Origin: DAITAZ01 sp036824045
Lineage (GTDB): Bacteria > Pseudomonadota > Gammaproteobacteria > Burkholderiales > Rhodocyclaceae
NCBI GenBank assembly: GCA_036824045.1
Contig: DAITAZ010000018.1
Coordinates: 1-64,000, forward strand
DNA: 64,000 nt
Reading direction: 5' to 3'
Below, piece by piece: positions 47,874 through 57,657 of this stretch. The first letter of the stretch is position 1. Every line of letters begins with the position of its first letter. Made by a program: the position numbers and the translations under genes. The notes beneath the pieces are model-generated. The model ran no database searches and was not told the origin of the DNA. It worked only from the letters and a program-made list of their open reading frames with translations.

Positions 47874-49442
47874 TCAGTGGCGGAAGTGCCGGAAGCCGGT
47901 AAACACCATGGCAATGTTCTGCTCATCGGCAGCGGCGATCACTTCGGCATCACGCATGGAGCCGCCGGGCTGGATCACGGCCGTTGCACCCGCTTGAGCC
48001 AGTACGTCCAGACCATCGCGGAAGGGGAAGAACGCATCCGAAGCCACGACACAGCCAGGGATGGCGAGCCCTGCATTCTCGGCTTTGATCTTGGCGATAC
48101 GTGCGGAATCAACCCGACTCATCTGACCCGCTCCGACACCGATGGTCATGCCGTCCTTGCAGTAGACGATGGCATTTGATTTGACGTACTTGGCGACCCG
48201 CCAGGCGAACAACAGGTCAGCGAGTTCCTGCTGACCGGGTGCGCGCCGGGTGACCACCTTGAGATCCGCGGCTGTGATCGGCGCATAGTCTGCGCTCTGC
48301 ACCAACAGTCCACCACCGACACGTTTGTAGTCGGCTTGCTTGACCGTGCCCAGGGGGACGATCAGGATGCGCACGTTCTGTTTCGCTTTGAGCAGTGCCA
48401 ACGCATCATCGGTATAAGCGGGTGCGATCAGCACTTCGAGGAACTGGGCGCTGACAGCTTCCGCTGCTGCACGATCAACCGTGGCATTAAAGGCGATAAT
48501 GCCGCCGAAGGCAGAGGTCGGGTCGGTGGAGAATGCCTTCTTGTAGGCTTCCAGCGGACTGGCTGCGATGGCCACACCGCAGGGATTGGCGTGCTTCACG
48601 ATCACGCACGCGGTTGAATCGAACGCCTTTACGCACTCCCACGCGGCGTCGGCGTCGGCAATATTGTTGTAGGAAAGCTCCTTGCCCTGGACTTGGGTAT
48701 AGGCGGCAATGGCGCCAGCCGGCGTGTCGGACTCCCGGTAGAACGCGGCCGTCTGATGCGGGTTTTCGCCGTAACGCAAGTCCTGCACCTTGTCGAAGGC
48801 AAGCTGGAAGCGCTCAGGGTAAGCCTGTTTGCGGCCATCTTCGGCCAGCGCAGTCAGGTGGTTGGAAATGGCCGAGTCGTAGCGCGCCGTGTGGGTGAAG
48901 GCTTTGCGGGCCAACTCGAAACGCGTCTTGTAACTCAGAGCACCGCCGTTGGACTGGAGTTCGGCGACGATGGCGGGGTAGTCCGCCGGGTCCGTCACGA
49001 TGCCCACGCCACCCACCTCGTTGCCATGATTCTTGGCTGCCGCGCGGACCATGGTCGGGCCCCCGATGTCGATGTTCTCGATCGCGTCGTCCAGCGTGCA
49101 GTCCGGCTTGGCAACAGTGGCTTGAAACGGGTAGAGGTTCACAACCACCAGGTCAATGCGGGGGATGCCGTGTTCTTCCAGCGTTGCGAGGTGCTCGGGC
49201 ATATCCCGTCGGGCAAGGATGCCCCCGTGGACTTTGGGATGGAGCGTCTTGACCCGACCATCCAGCATTTCCGGGAAGCCCGTGTAGTCCGAAACATCCG
49301 TGACCGGCAGACCCGCTTCGCGCAGGGATTTGGCGGTGCCGCCGGTCGAGAGGAGGGCGATCCCGAGAGCGGCGAGCTCCCGGGCGAAATCAACGATGCC
49401 GGTCTTGTCGGAAACGCTGAGCAGGGCTTGGGTGGCTTTCAT
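47874..49442 (-). CDS. purH: Bifunctional AICAR transformylase/IMP cyclohydrolase
   Basis: 522 residues. It does the last two steps to IMP. The N-terminal cyclohydrolase domain has LSTGGTAKSLREAGLPVTDV and MLDGRVKTLHPKVHGGIL. The C-terminal transformylase has DLRYGENPHQTAAFY and VIVKHANPCGVA, and the catalytic Lys/His region is conserved. Length is normal. It sits between fis and purD. Confidence 0.97.
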   Translation of the reverse strand: MKATQALLSVSDKTGIVDFARELAALGIALLSTGGTAKSLREAGLPVTDVSDYTGFPEMLDGRVKTLHPKVHGGILARRDMPEHLATLEEHGIPRIDLVVVNLYPFQATVAKPDCTLDDAIENIDIGGPTMVRAAAKNHGNEVGGVGIVTDPADYPAIVAELQSNGGALSYKTRFELARKAFTHTARYDSAISNHLTALAEDGRKQAYPERFQLAFDKVQDLRYGENPHQTAAFYRESDTPAGAIAAYTQVQGKELSYNNIADADAAWECVKAFDSTACVIVKHANPCGVAIAASPLEAYKKAFSTDPTSAFGGIIAFNATVDRAAAEAVSAQFLEVLIAPAYTDDALALLKAKQNVRILIVPLGTVKQADYKRVGGGLLVQSADYAPITAADLKVVTRRAPGQQELADLLFAWRVAKYVKSNAIVYCKDGMTIGVGAGQMSRVDSARIAKIKAENAGLAIPGCVVASDAFFPFRDGLDVLAQAGATAVIQPGGSMRDAEVIAAADEQNIAMVFTGFRHFRH

Positions 49443-49528
49443 GGTCTGAGGAAGAGTCCGATTCTGGTCTGGAACTGCGAGTTGTTCTTGTGGTTCCGGC
49501 TGGGCCGGGAGGGCAGACGTGGCCGGGA

Positions 49529-49765
49529 TCAGAGCAATTTGTACTCGGCCAGTTTGCGGCGCAGGGTGTTGCGATTGATGCCAAGTATTTCAGCCGCCAG
49601 CGTCTGGTTGCCGTTGGTTCGGCTCAATACCGTTTCAAGGAGGGGGCGTTCGGCGCTTTGCATCACCATTTCGTAGACCCCGTTGGGAGACTCCCCATCC
49701 AGGTCGGTGAAGTACTGGTCCAGCGTGCGCCTTACACATTCAGCGATCTCACTGCCGCTTGTCAT
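49529..49765 (-). CDS. fis: Fis-type DNA-binding protein, short form
   Basis: 78 residues against 98 in E. coli. The C-terminal HTH (QTLAAEILGINRNTLRRKLAEY) is the Fis core. The N-terminal beta-hairpin arm that stimulates site-specific recombination is shortened, as is usual for betaproteobacterial Fis. It should act as a nucleoid-associated regulator of growth genes. The ATG overlaps the dusB stop by 4 nt, the standard dusB-fis coupling. Confidence 0.93.
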   Translation of the reverse strand: MTSGSEIAECVRRTLDQYFTDLDGESPNGVYEMVMQSAERPLLETVLSRTNGNQTLAAEILGINRNTLRRKLAEYKLL

Positions 49766-50784
49766 GCTGCCTTCTCCTCAAGTTCCTGAGTTTCGTAGCG
49801 CAGTCGCGTACCCTGTTCAGCCAGGGCGGCAAAGAAGGCGTCCACTGCCGCCGTCTGGTCCCCAACGCTCTGCAATTGGTTCATCGTGTGGCGGAAATGG
49901 GCCGATCCCGCGAGCCCTTTCGTGTACCAGGAGATATGCTTGCGCGCCACACGCACGCCTGATTCCAGTCCGTAGAAATCGTAGAGATCCTGCAAGTGGG
50001 CGCGCAAAATGGCGTGGATTTCGGCCACCAGCGGGGGCGCCATTTCCTCGCCGGTGGCGAGGAAATGCTCGATTTCCCGGAATATCCAGGGACGCCCTTG
50101 TGCGGCACGGCCGATCATGACCCCGTCCGCTCCGGTGTACTCGAGGACGTGACGGGCCTTGCGAGGTGAATCGATATCGCCATTGGCGATGACCGGAATG
50201 CCAACCTGCGATTTCACCTCGGCAATGGTGTCGTACTCGGCTTGTCCCCGATACTGGCACGCGCGGGTGCGGCCATGGATGGCAATGAGCTTGACCCCGG
50301 CCGACTCGGCAATGCGGGCCACTGCCGGAGCATTGCGGTGATGGGTATCCCAGCCGGTACGGAACTTCAGGGTGACAGGCGTATTGGGCACCGCGCCGAC
50401 CACCGCGTCGAGTATGCGGCCGATCAGGGCTTCGTCCCGCATCAGGGCGGAGCCGGCCATTACGTTGCACACTTTCTTGGCCGGACAACCCATGTTGATG
50501 TCAATGATCTGGGCGCCCTGATCCGCGTTGTAGCGGGCGGCCTCTGCCATCATGGCGGGATCGGCGCCCGCGATCTGGACTGAAACGGGCTCGGTCTCTC
50601 CGTCATGATTGGCGCGACGGCGCGTCTTGGCACTACCGTAGAGCAACGAATTCGACGTCACCATCTCGGAAACCGCCAGTCCGGCGCCCATCTTCTTGCA
50701 CAACTGGCGGAAAGGCCGATCCGTCACCCCCGCCATGGGTGCGACAAAAAGATTGTTACGCAGGCTGAAACCGGCGAATTTCAT
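49762..50784 (-). CDS. dusB: tRNA-dihydrouridine synthase DusB
   Basis: 340 residues. The FMN enzyme reduces uridine to dihydrouridine in tRNA. VAPMAGVTDRPFRQLCKK is the FMN site, the catalytic Cys is in DINMGCPAKKV, and the HGRTRACQYRG region contacts the substrate. It precedes fis as in most proteobacteria and shares an operon with it. Confidence 0.96.
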   Translation of the reverse strand: MKFAGFSLRNNLFVAPMAGVTDRPFRQLCKKMGAGLAVSEMVTSNSLLYGSAKTRRRANHDGETEPVSVQIAGADPAMMAEAARYNADQGAQIIDINMGCPAKKVCNVMAGSALMRDEALIGRILDAVVGAVPNTPVTLKFRTGWDTHHRNAPAVARIAESAGVKLIAIHGRTRACQYRGQAEYDTIAEVKSQVGIPVIANGDIDSPRKARHVLEYTGADGVMIGRAAQGRPWIFREIEHFLATGEEMAPPLVAEIHAILRAHLQDLYDFYGLESGVRVARKHISWYTKGLAGSAHFRHTMNQLQSVGDQTAAVDAFFAALAEQGTRLRYETQELEEKAA

Positions 50785-50844
50785 GTTCTGGCGGATGAGG
50801 GAAATCGGGCAAGGGGCGAATTCTACCGGACTTGAGCAGCCTTT

Positions 50845-51987
50845 TCACGGCCATGCTCGGGCCCCGAACATCATTCGCCTGGCCACGAAGTTGCGAAGAG
50901 GTGGAATGGCTTCCAGCGCCAGCAGGCCAAAGCCCCGGCCCATGCCAAGCAAGGGATTGTCATTGCTGAATAGCCGGACGAGCCCGTGGGTAAACCCGAT
51001 GGTGCCGAGGCGGTCGAGCTGCCGGCGTTTGAGGTAGCGCTCCAACAGTGCCGGTGCGCCGGGATCGGTCGTGGCACGGCCTATCTGACTGGCAAGTTCC
51101 CAAACGTCCCGGAGCGCGAGATTGAAGCCTTGGCCGGCGACCGGATGCAGGGTTTGGGCGGCGTTGCCCAGCCACACCGTCCGCGCTCCGATGGGCCGGG
51201 GCCTGACCCGAAGGCCAAGGGGGTAGCGCAGTCGGGGCGTAACTGACCTGAGCTTGAGTGGCCCCCGGAAATGCGCGGCTAGCCGGTCCATGAAAGCCTG
51301 ATCGTCGAGGGCGAGGATCTCGTCCGCCTGTCGTGGGCTACAGGTGAAGACGACCGCAAAGCGATTCCCGAACGGGAGCAAGGCAAGCGGTCCATCGGCG
51401 GTGAAGCGCTCGTAAGCATGAAAATCGTGAGATCGCGTTGGCTCCACGTTGGAGATGATCGCGTGCTGTTGGTAGTCACTGGTGATCACTTTGTCTTCAT
51501 CCGTGACCAGCCCTTCCGCCCACGCCACAAGTGCAGCGTATACCCGTGTCACGGCGCCACCCTCGCACTGGAGTTCGACCCGGTCATCGTGCAGGGCGTG
51601 CCCGGTCACACGGGTGTGCTCGAGAACTGGAATGCCCGCGCAGGCGATCGCGTCATCCAGCGCCGCTGCCAGATCCCCCGCTGAAGCCACGTAGCCCAGC
51701 GCTTCCACGCCGTATTCCCGGGCGGTGATATGGGTGTGACCAAACCCTTGGGATTGGGCGACCTGTATGGTTCGGATGGGGGTGGAGGGCAGGCCCGGCC
51801 AAACACCCAACCGGCGAAGGATTTGGTGTGTTCCGTGGGACAGCGCCAGCACACGCTGGTCTGACCGGGTGGCGCTACGGGCGCGGGCATCAAGCAGCAC
51901 GCTGGGCACGCCGGCCTGATGCAGCGCGAGGGCAAGCGCGAGACCCACTGGGCCGGCTCCGACAATGGCAACTGCTTGGTTATCCAT
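50845..51987 (-). CDS. ubiH: UbiH/COQ6-family FAD hydroxylase
   Basis: 380 residues. FAD-dependent monooxygenase of ubiquinone synthesis. The dinucleotide motif VAIVGAGPVGLALALAL opens the protein, and the second FAD motif LGNAAQTLHPVAGQGFNLAL lies near residue 280. Which ring position it hydroxylates (UbiH, UbiF or UbiI type) cannot be told by eye. ATG 51987 overlaps the TGA of pepP closely, the common pepP-ubiH pairing. Confidence 0.88.
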   Translation of the reverse strand: MDNQAVAIVGAGPVGLALALALHQAGVPSVLLDARARSATRSDQRVLALSHGTHQILRRLGVWPGLPSTPIRTIQVAQSQGFGHTHITAREYGVEALGYVASAGDLAAALDDAIACAGIPVLEHTRVTGHALHDDRVELQCEGGAVTRVYAALVAWAEGLVTDEDKVITSDYQQHAIISNVEPTRSHDFHAYERFTADGPLALLPFGNRFAVVFTCSPRQADEILALDDQAFMDRLAAHFRGPLKLRSVTPRLRYPLGLRVRPRPIGARTVWLGNAAQTLHPVAGQGFNLALRDVWELASQIGRATTDPGAPALLERYLKRRQLDRLGTIGFTHGLVRLFSNDNPLLGMGRGFGLLALEAIPPLRNFVARRMMFGARAWP

Positions 51988-51989
51988 GA

Positions 51990-53294
51990 TCAACGCTCCG
52001 CCATGATGGCTTCGATTTCATCCACGCGCTTGGGGCAGGCGGCGGTGAGGTTCTCGTGGCCACTGGCGGTGATCAGCACATCATCCTCGATGCGGACACC
52101 GATGTTCCAGTAGGCCTCTGGCACGTCCGGCGCGGGCCGGATGTAGCAGCCCGGTTCCACGGTCAGAACATGACCGGGTTGCAAGGTCCGCCACTGGCCC
52201 CGCACCTTGTATTCGCCCGCGTCATGCACGTCGCGCCCTAACCAATGACCCGTGCGGTGCATGTAGAAGCGGCGATAGGTTTCCTTTTCCATCACCTCAT
52301 CCAGGGTTCCGCTCAGGAGTCCGAGGTCGAGCATGCCCTGGGCCAGCACTTGGACGGCAGCGTCGTGGTAGGCGATGAAAGGGGCTCCGGGCCGGAGTTC
52401 ATTCAAGGCCGCAGCCTGTGCGTCGAGCACCAACTGGTAGACATCCCGTTGAGGACCGGAAAAGCGGCCGTTTACCGGGAAGCTGCGGGTGATGTCCGAA
52501 GCGTACCCCTCCACCTCACATCCGGCGTCGATCAGCAAGAGCTCTCCGTCGAGCATTCGGCGGTCGTTTTCGACGTAGTGAAGCACGCAGGCGTTGGGGC
52601 CGCTGGCCACGATCGAGGGATAGGCGGGTGCGCGGCAGCCGTGGGCTGTGAAGGTGTGCAACAGTTCGGCTTCCACCTCGAATTCGTGTTGTCCGGGCCG
52701 GCAGCACCGCATGGCGCGGATGTGGGCCTGGCTGGCGATGTCGGCCGCGCGGCGCATGACCGCGATTTCCGCGTCATCCTTCACCAGCCGCATGTCGTCC
52801 AGCATGGCGCGCACGTCCTGCATTTGCGCCGGGGCGTGTACGCCGGCGCGCGCATTGGCCCGTACCCGGTTCAGGGCATCGGCGATGCGCGCGTCCCACT
52901 CCGGGTCGTAACCGATGGCGTGAAAGATACTGGGTTGATTGGCGAACAGTTCGGTGAGCTTTTCATTGAGCAAAGAGATGGAATGGGCTTCATCGAATCC
53001 GAAGCGTTCCCGGGCCGCGTCGGGACCATGGCGGTAGCCGTCCCATATTTCCCGGTCCACATCCTTGTCGCGGCAGAAGAGAATGCTCTTCGGTGCCTCG
53101 CCCGCGCATAGCACCAGCACCGCTTCCGGCTCGGGGAATCCGGTGAGGTAGTGGAAATAGCTGTCCCAGCGATAGGGGTAATGCGTGTCCCGGTTGCGGG
53201 GGCGTTCAGGCGCGGTAGGGATGACCGCTACGCCGGCTCCCATCTGTTCGAGAAGGCGGGCTCGTCGCTGAACGAAAGGCGCGATGTCTGGCAT
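51990..53294 (-). CDS. pepP: Xaa-Pro aminopeptidase P
   Basis: 434 residues. Removes an N-terminal residue before proline, using two Mn ions. The N-terminal AMP_N domain (FVQRRARLLEQMGAGVAVIP) is followed by the pita-bread metal site, with Asp residues in LLIDAGCEVEGYASDITR, His in HRTGHWLGRDVHD and Glu in LTVEPGCYI. It starts 24 bases after murU and leads into ubiH. Confidence 0.95.
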   Translation of the reverse strand: MPDIAPFVQRRARLLEQMGAGVAVIPTAPERPRNRDTHYPYRWDSYFHYLTGFPEPEAVLVLCAGEAPKSILFCRDKDVDREIWDGYRHGPDAARERFGFDEAHSISLLNEKLTELFANQPSIFHAIGYDPEWDARIADALNRVRANARAGVHAPAQMQDVRAMLDDMRLVKDDAEIAVMRRAADIASQAHIRAMRCCRPGQHEFEVEAELLHTFTAHGCRAPAYPSIVASGPNACVLHYVENDRRMLDGELLLIDAGCEVEGYASDITRSFPVNGRFSGPQRDVYQLVLDAQAAALNELRPGAPFIAYHDAAVQVLAQGMLDLGLLSGTLDEVMEKETYRRFYMHRTGHWLGRDVHDAGEYKVRGQWRTLQPGHVLTVEPGCYIRPAPDVPEAYWNIGVRIEDDVLITASGHENLTAACPKRVDEIEAIMAER

Positions 53295-53318
53295 GGCTTC
53301 CTGACCAGGGTTAGAGGG

Positions 53319-54023
53319 CTAGGGGCACTGGCGCTGCCTGACGGCTGTGTCCAGTTCCTGTAATCGGGCGGGCGTACCGACGTCGACCCATGCTCCGTGG
53401 TGACACTCGCCGCTGACCTGTTCGTGTGTGATGGCGGTGCGCAGCAGCGGCGCAAGCTTGGCGGCTTGCCCGGGGGGCAGGTCTTCGAAGAGCGCCGGCG
53501 CGTAGATCCCGATGCCGGAAAACGTGAGGGCATTGGCTTTGCTGTCACGTACCAAGCCACTGGCGGGGTCCAGGGCGAAGTCTCCCCCGGGGTGATGGGC
53601 TGGGTTCGGCACGAGCACAAGGTGCGCAAGCTTCCCGCGCGCTACCAGGTTGTTTGCCAGGTGCAAGGCCCTGGCGAAATCGTAATCGCACCAGATGTCG
53701 CCGTTGACCACCAGGAAAGGCTCTCGAGTGTCCAGCAAGGGGAGGGCCTGGCGGATTCCTCCTGCGGTTTCCAGCGCGCCAACCGGCTCCGGGGACCAGG
53801 TAATCCTCACCCCTTCTGCCGCGCCATCCCCAAGGCGGGCTAGCAGTTGTTCGCCCAGGTGGGCATGGTTGATCACCAGTTCCCTTATGCCGGTGGCGGC
53901 CAATCGGCGGATGAGCCACAGGATGAGGGGGGTGCCGGCGATTTCCAGAAGGGGCTTGGGGGTATGGTCGGTCAGGGGACGCATACGCTCCCCCCTGCCG
54001 GCGGCGAGGATCATGGCCTGCAT
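53319..54023 (-). CDS. murU: MurNAc-1-phosphate uridylyltransferase MurU
   Basis: 234 residues. A nucleotidyltransferase that turns MurNAc-1-P into UDP-MurNAc, part of the fosfomycin-bypass peptidoglycan recycling route. Motifs are MILAAGRGERMRPLTDHTPK, LETAGGIRQAL and the metal site in VVNGDIWCDYDF. It begins one base before the amgK stop, the standard amgK-murU pair. Confidence 0.92.
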   Translation of the reverse strand: MQAMILAAGRGERMRPLTDHTPKPLLEIAGTPLILWLIRRLAATGIRELVINHAHLGEQLLARLGDGAAEGVRITWSPEPVGALETAGGIRQALPLLDTREPFLVVNGDIWCDYDFARALHLANNLVARGKLAHLVLVPNPAHHPGGDFALDPASGLVRDSKANALTFSGIGIYAPALFEDLPPGQAAKLAPLLRTAITHEQVSGECHHGAWVDVGTPARLQELDTAVRQRQCP

Positions 54024-54024
54024 G

Positions 54025-55023
54025 TCAGAAGGTATAGCCCACTTCCGCCCGTGCGCCTTCCACTTTGTCCAGCAGACGGGCGAGCGGGTGGAGTTCCCGA
54101 TAGCGCTCGGCTGTACGCCGCAAGTAGGTCAGCACCAAGGGCAGGTCTTTGAGATAGCCGTCCTTGCCGTCCCTGTGATAGAGCCGGGCGAAAATGCCAA
54201 GCACTTTCAGGTGTCGTTGTGCGCCCATGAATTCGTAATCACGGTGAAATTCGGCGAAATCCGCGCGTACCGGCAGGCCGGCCCGGCGGGCCTTGTCCCA
54301 GTAGCGAATCAGCCAGTCCAAGGTACGCTCTTCCTCCCAGTGGATGTAGGCGTCCTTGAACAGGCTGACCAGGTCGTAGCTGATGGGGCCATGCACAGCG
54401 TCCTGAAAATCCACGATTCCCGGATTCGGCGACGAGAGCATCAGGTTGCGGGCGTGATAGTCCCGATGCACGAACACCTGGGGTTCGGCCAAATTGACGT
54501 CCAGAATGCGATCGAACACGCCGTAGAGGGTATTGGCTTGATCTGCATCCAGTTGCACGCCCTTGTGCCGGCCGAGGTACCACACGGGAAAGAGCTCCAT
54601 TTCCGTGGTGAGGCGCAGGCGATCGTAGTTTGGCAGCAGGCCGGCCTTGCTGGCTTGCTGAATCCCGATCAGCGCATCCGTGGCCTGGCCGTAAAGTGCG
54701 TCGGCATTGCCGGCGTCCAGCGCGGACAGATACGTGGTGTTGCCCAAGTCGGAGAGCAGCAAGAACCCTTGTTCTAGATCCTGTGCAATGACTGCGGGAA
54801 CATGGGCGCCGGCTGAGGAGAACAAGCCTTGAACATGCAGCCAGGGGCGGCAATCTTCCTTGTCCGGCGGGGCGTCCATCACGATGGCGGTCTCATTCTC
54901 GCCGGCGAAAAGGACGCGAAAATAGCGGCGGAAACTTGCGTCGGCGGATGCGCTTTCCAGCGAGAATGACCGGCCGGGATAGCAGGTTTCCAGCCATTTC
55001 TTTATCGATTCAATGCGTTGCAC
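54025..55023 (-). CDS. amgK: MurNAc/GlcNAc anomeric kinase AmgK
   Basis: 332 residues. An aminoglycoside-phosphotransferase-fold kinase that phosphorylates MurNAc at the anomeric position for MurU. The kinase motif is VFVHRDYHARNLML, with the metal Asp in GIVDFQDAVHGPISYDL. It is divergent from lptD, a layout common in beta- and gammaproteobacteria, and heads the long minus-strand run. Confidence 0.92.
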   Translation of the reverse strand: MQRIESIKKWLETCYPGRSFSLESASADASFRRYFRVLFAGENETAIVMDAPPDKEDCRPWLHVQGLFSSAGAHVPAVIAQDLEQGFLLLSDLGNTTYLSALDAGNADALYGQATDALIGIQQASKAGLLPNYDRLRLTTEMELFPVWYLGRHKGVQLDADQANTLYGVFDRILDVNLAEPQVFVHRDYHARNLMLSSPNPGIVDFQDAVHGPISYDLVSLFKDAYIHWEEERTLDWLIRYWDKARRAGLPVRADFAEFHRDYEFMGAQRHLKVLGIFARLYHRDGKDGYLKDLPLVLTYLRRTAERYRELHPLARLLDKVEGARAEVGYTF

Positions 55024-55116
55024 GCGGCGGCTTCCTTTCGGGGAAGGGTGCTATAAAATCCGGCATTCTACCAAAGCGGGCGTCGCTCTTCGGCTATAGG
55101 GCTTGGATGCCCTCAA

Positions 55117-57582
55117 GTGCGCGTTGGCGTAGGCTCACCGACCAGTAGCGGAACACCATTGTCCAAGTCAAAAACACATCCGCGCCGACCCAAGGCGCGC
55201 TGGCGGCTCCGTCCCCTCGTCCTGTGTGGAGTGATCTTTTCGAGCGGCCAGGGTTGGGCGTCTCCGCTGGCAAGTGGCTTGCCCGCCCACCTCGACCTGC
55301 TCGGCGATCCTGTCACGTTGCCAATTCCCGCCGCCAGCCTGCAGGTCCTGGCTCTGCTCGATGGTACAGATCGCGTAAACAGCGAAAATCTGCCTGTGGA
55401 GCCACCGCCGGTGTTGCGCTTCGCTCGCCAGCTCGGGCAGCCGACTCGGGATGACCGGCTGCAGACGCCCGCATTTTTGATTGGTCACCGGGTGGAAATG
55501 GAAAGCGATGAACGGTTCCGCGCCCGGGGCGACGTGGAGCTTCGGCAACTGGGCTTGCTGATCCAGGCGGACGAGCTCGAGTACTGGGGCGATATGGACC
55601 AACTCGAAGCCAGCGGCAACGTTCGTCTGCAGCGGGGCGAAGACCTGGTGACCGGCCCGCACCTGCGCCTGCAACTGGAGGCGGAACTGGGAAGCATGGA
55701 ATCGGCTCGCTATCTGTTGCGCCGCCCTCCAAAAGGTAACGAGGTGCGGGAGGCGGTTACCGCAGCCGGGACGGCGAAAACAATTTCGTTTGAGGGCGAG
55801 AACCACTACCAGTTGAACGATGCCCGCTACACCTCTTGCGAGGCGGACAGCCCGGACTGGTACGCCCGCGTCAAGGACCTCAAGCTGGATTTCGATCGGG
55901 AGGAGGGGGTAGGGAAAGACGCCACCCTGGTGTTCAAGGATGTGCCGTTCATGTACTTCCCCTGGTTCGACTTTTCGCTCAATGGCAAGCGCAAGTCAGG
56001 CTTTCTCGCGCCCACCATGGGCAGTAACAGTCGTACTGGCCTGGAGGTCTCGGCGCCCTTCTACTGGAACATTGCGCCCAACCGGGATGCCACCCTGACG
56101 CCCCGCTTCATGACCAAGCGGGGGCTTCAGCTCAACAGCGAGTTCCGTTATCTGGAACCGACCTACAACGGCTATGCCCGGCTGGAGTACATGCCGGAGG
56201 ACACGATCCTGCGCCACAGCCGGCGGGGCTATTCCTGGTTGCACAACTTCACCGGGCGGGATGGATTCACCGGGTTGGTGAACATCAATGGTGTATCCGA
56301 TCCCACCTACTTCACTGACCTGAGTTCCCGCATCACCTCTACCTCCCAGACCCAGTTGCTGCGGCAGGGGTCGCTCACCTATAACGGCCCCTGGTATCAG
56401 ATCACTGGCAATGTCCAGCGCTACCAAACCCTTCAGGACCCAAAAGCCGCCCCCGTGGCTCGTCCCTACGACAGGCTGCCCCAGTTTCTGCTCAATGCCT
56501 ATCGGCCTGACCTGAGCGCATTTACCGTACAGGCCCAGGGGGAGTTTGTTGATTTCAGCCACCCGACGTTGGTGAGGGGGCGGCGGCTGACGTTCTATCC
56601 CCAGGTGTCGCTGCCTCTACAGGACTCCGCGTTTTACCTGACGCCCAAGATCGGTGTTCACAATACGCGCTATACCCTGGCTGGACAGGCCGACGGCGTG
56701 GAGGGCGCGATGTCGCGCAGTGTCCCGATCTTCAGCCTTGATGCTGGTGTGACGATGGAACGGGAAGTGGACTGGTTTGGCCGGAGTTGGACGCAAACCC
56801 TCGAGCCGCGGCTGTATTACCTCCGTGTCCCCGCGCGGGAGCAAAGCAGGATTCCGGTGTTCGACACGGCCCTGGCCGATTTCAATTTCGCCCAGATCTT
56901 TGCCGAGAACCTGTATGTGGGGGGGGATCGGATTGCCGACGCCAATCAGCTCACCGCAGCTGTTACATCCAGACTGATCAACCCTGCCACCGGAGCGGAG
57001 CGCATCCGGGCCGCGCTGGGTCAGCGCTACTACTTTGCCGACCAGACCGTGACGCTGCCCGACCAGGCACCGCGCTCGGGCCGGCGGGCGGATATCTTGG
57101 CTGCAGTCTCGGGACAAGTGCTCCCGCGTACGTTTCTGGATTCGGGGTGGCAGTACAACCCTCGCGACAGCCGGACAGAGCGTTTCAATTTCGGTATGCG
57201 TTACCAGCCGGATCGGACCCGGGTGCTCAATCTGGGTTATCGCTACACCCGGGATGCCCTTCGGGAAATCGATGCCTCCGCGCAGTGGCCACTGTTTGCT
57301 CGCTGGTACGGCGTGGGCAGATACAATTATTCGCTTAAGGAAAAAAGGCTGATCCAGGGCATTGCCGGGCTGGAATACGATGGTGGTTGCTGGGTGGTGC
57401 GGATGGTGGCGCAGCGTTTCGCTGTCGCCGCGCAAACACCTAACACCTCCTTCTTTGTTCAACTGGAGCTCAATGGCCTCGCTCGGGTGGGCAGTAACCC
57501 GCTCGACATCCTTAAACGGGGAATCGCCGGATACGGCAAGATCAATCAGTCGGTGGCTAGCCCGGTATTCGGGGACGACTGA
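55117..57582 (+). CDS. lptD: LPS-assembly outer-membrane protein LptD
   Basis: About 821 residues. It inserts LPS into the outer leaflet with LptE. After a signal peptide (ending near GWASPL) comes an OstA/LptA-like jellyroll (about 115-230) and a large barrel from about residue 250 to the end. Only two non-signal cysteines remain, Cys241 (YTSCEADSPDW) and Cys758 (GGCWVV), where E. coli has four. These could make the single long-range disulfide. The start may be GTG 55117 or TTG 55162; neither has a good ribosome binding site. surA and pdxA follow. Confidence 0.95.
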   Translation: MRVGVGSPTSSGTPLSKSKTHPRRPKARWRLRPLVLCGVIFSSGQGWASPLASGLPAHLDLLGDPVTLPIPAASLQVLALLDGTDRVNSENLPVEPPPVLRFARQLGQPTRDDRLQTPAFLIGHRVEMESDERFRARGDVELRQLGLLIQADELEYWGDMDQLEASGNVRLQRGEDLVTGPHLRLQLEAELGSMESARYLLRRPPKGNEVREAVTAAGTAKTISFEGENHYQLNDARYTSCEADSPDWYARVKDLKLDFDREEGVGKDATLVFKDVPFMYFPWFDFSLNGKRKSGFLAPTMGSNSRTGLEVSAPFYWNIAPNRDATLTPRFMTKRGLQLNSEFRYLEPTYNGYARLEYMPEDTILRHSRRGYSWLHNFTGRDGFTGLVNINGVSDPTYFTDLSSRITSTSQTQLLRQGSLTYNGPWYQITGNVQRYQTLQDPKAAPVARPYDRLPQFLLNAYRPDLSAFTVQAQGEFVDFSHPTLVRGRRLTFYPQVSLPLQDSAFYLTPKIGVHNTRYTLAGQADGVEGAMSRSVPIFSLDAGVTMEREVDWFGRSWTQTLEPRLYYLRVPAREQSRIPVFDTALADFNFAQIFAENLYVGGDRIADANQLTAAVTSRLINPATGAERIRAALGQRYYFADQTVTLPDQAPRSGRRADILAAVSGQVLPRTFLDSGWQYNPRDSRTERFNFGMRYQPDRTRVLNLGYRYTRDALREIDASAQWPLFARWYGVGRYNYSLKEKRLIQGIAGLEYDGGCWVVRMVAQRFAVAAQTPNTSFFVQLELNGLARVGSNPLDILKRGIAGYGKINQSVASPVFGDD

Positions 57583-57657
57583 GTCATCCATCTGGCAGGC
57601 CTCGCGCTGTTGAGCCTTGGACGCCGCAAGCAACAATTCTTTGGGAGCAGTGACGGA

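Noticed and set aside
46686..48179. A 497-codon plus-strand frame
   Set aside because: Antisense to purD and purH, both of which carry all family motifs.
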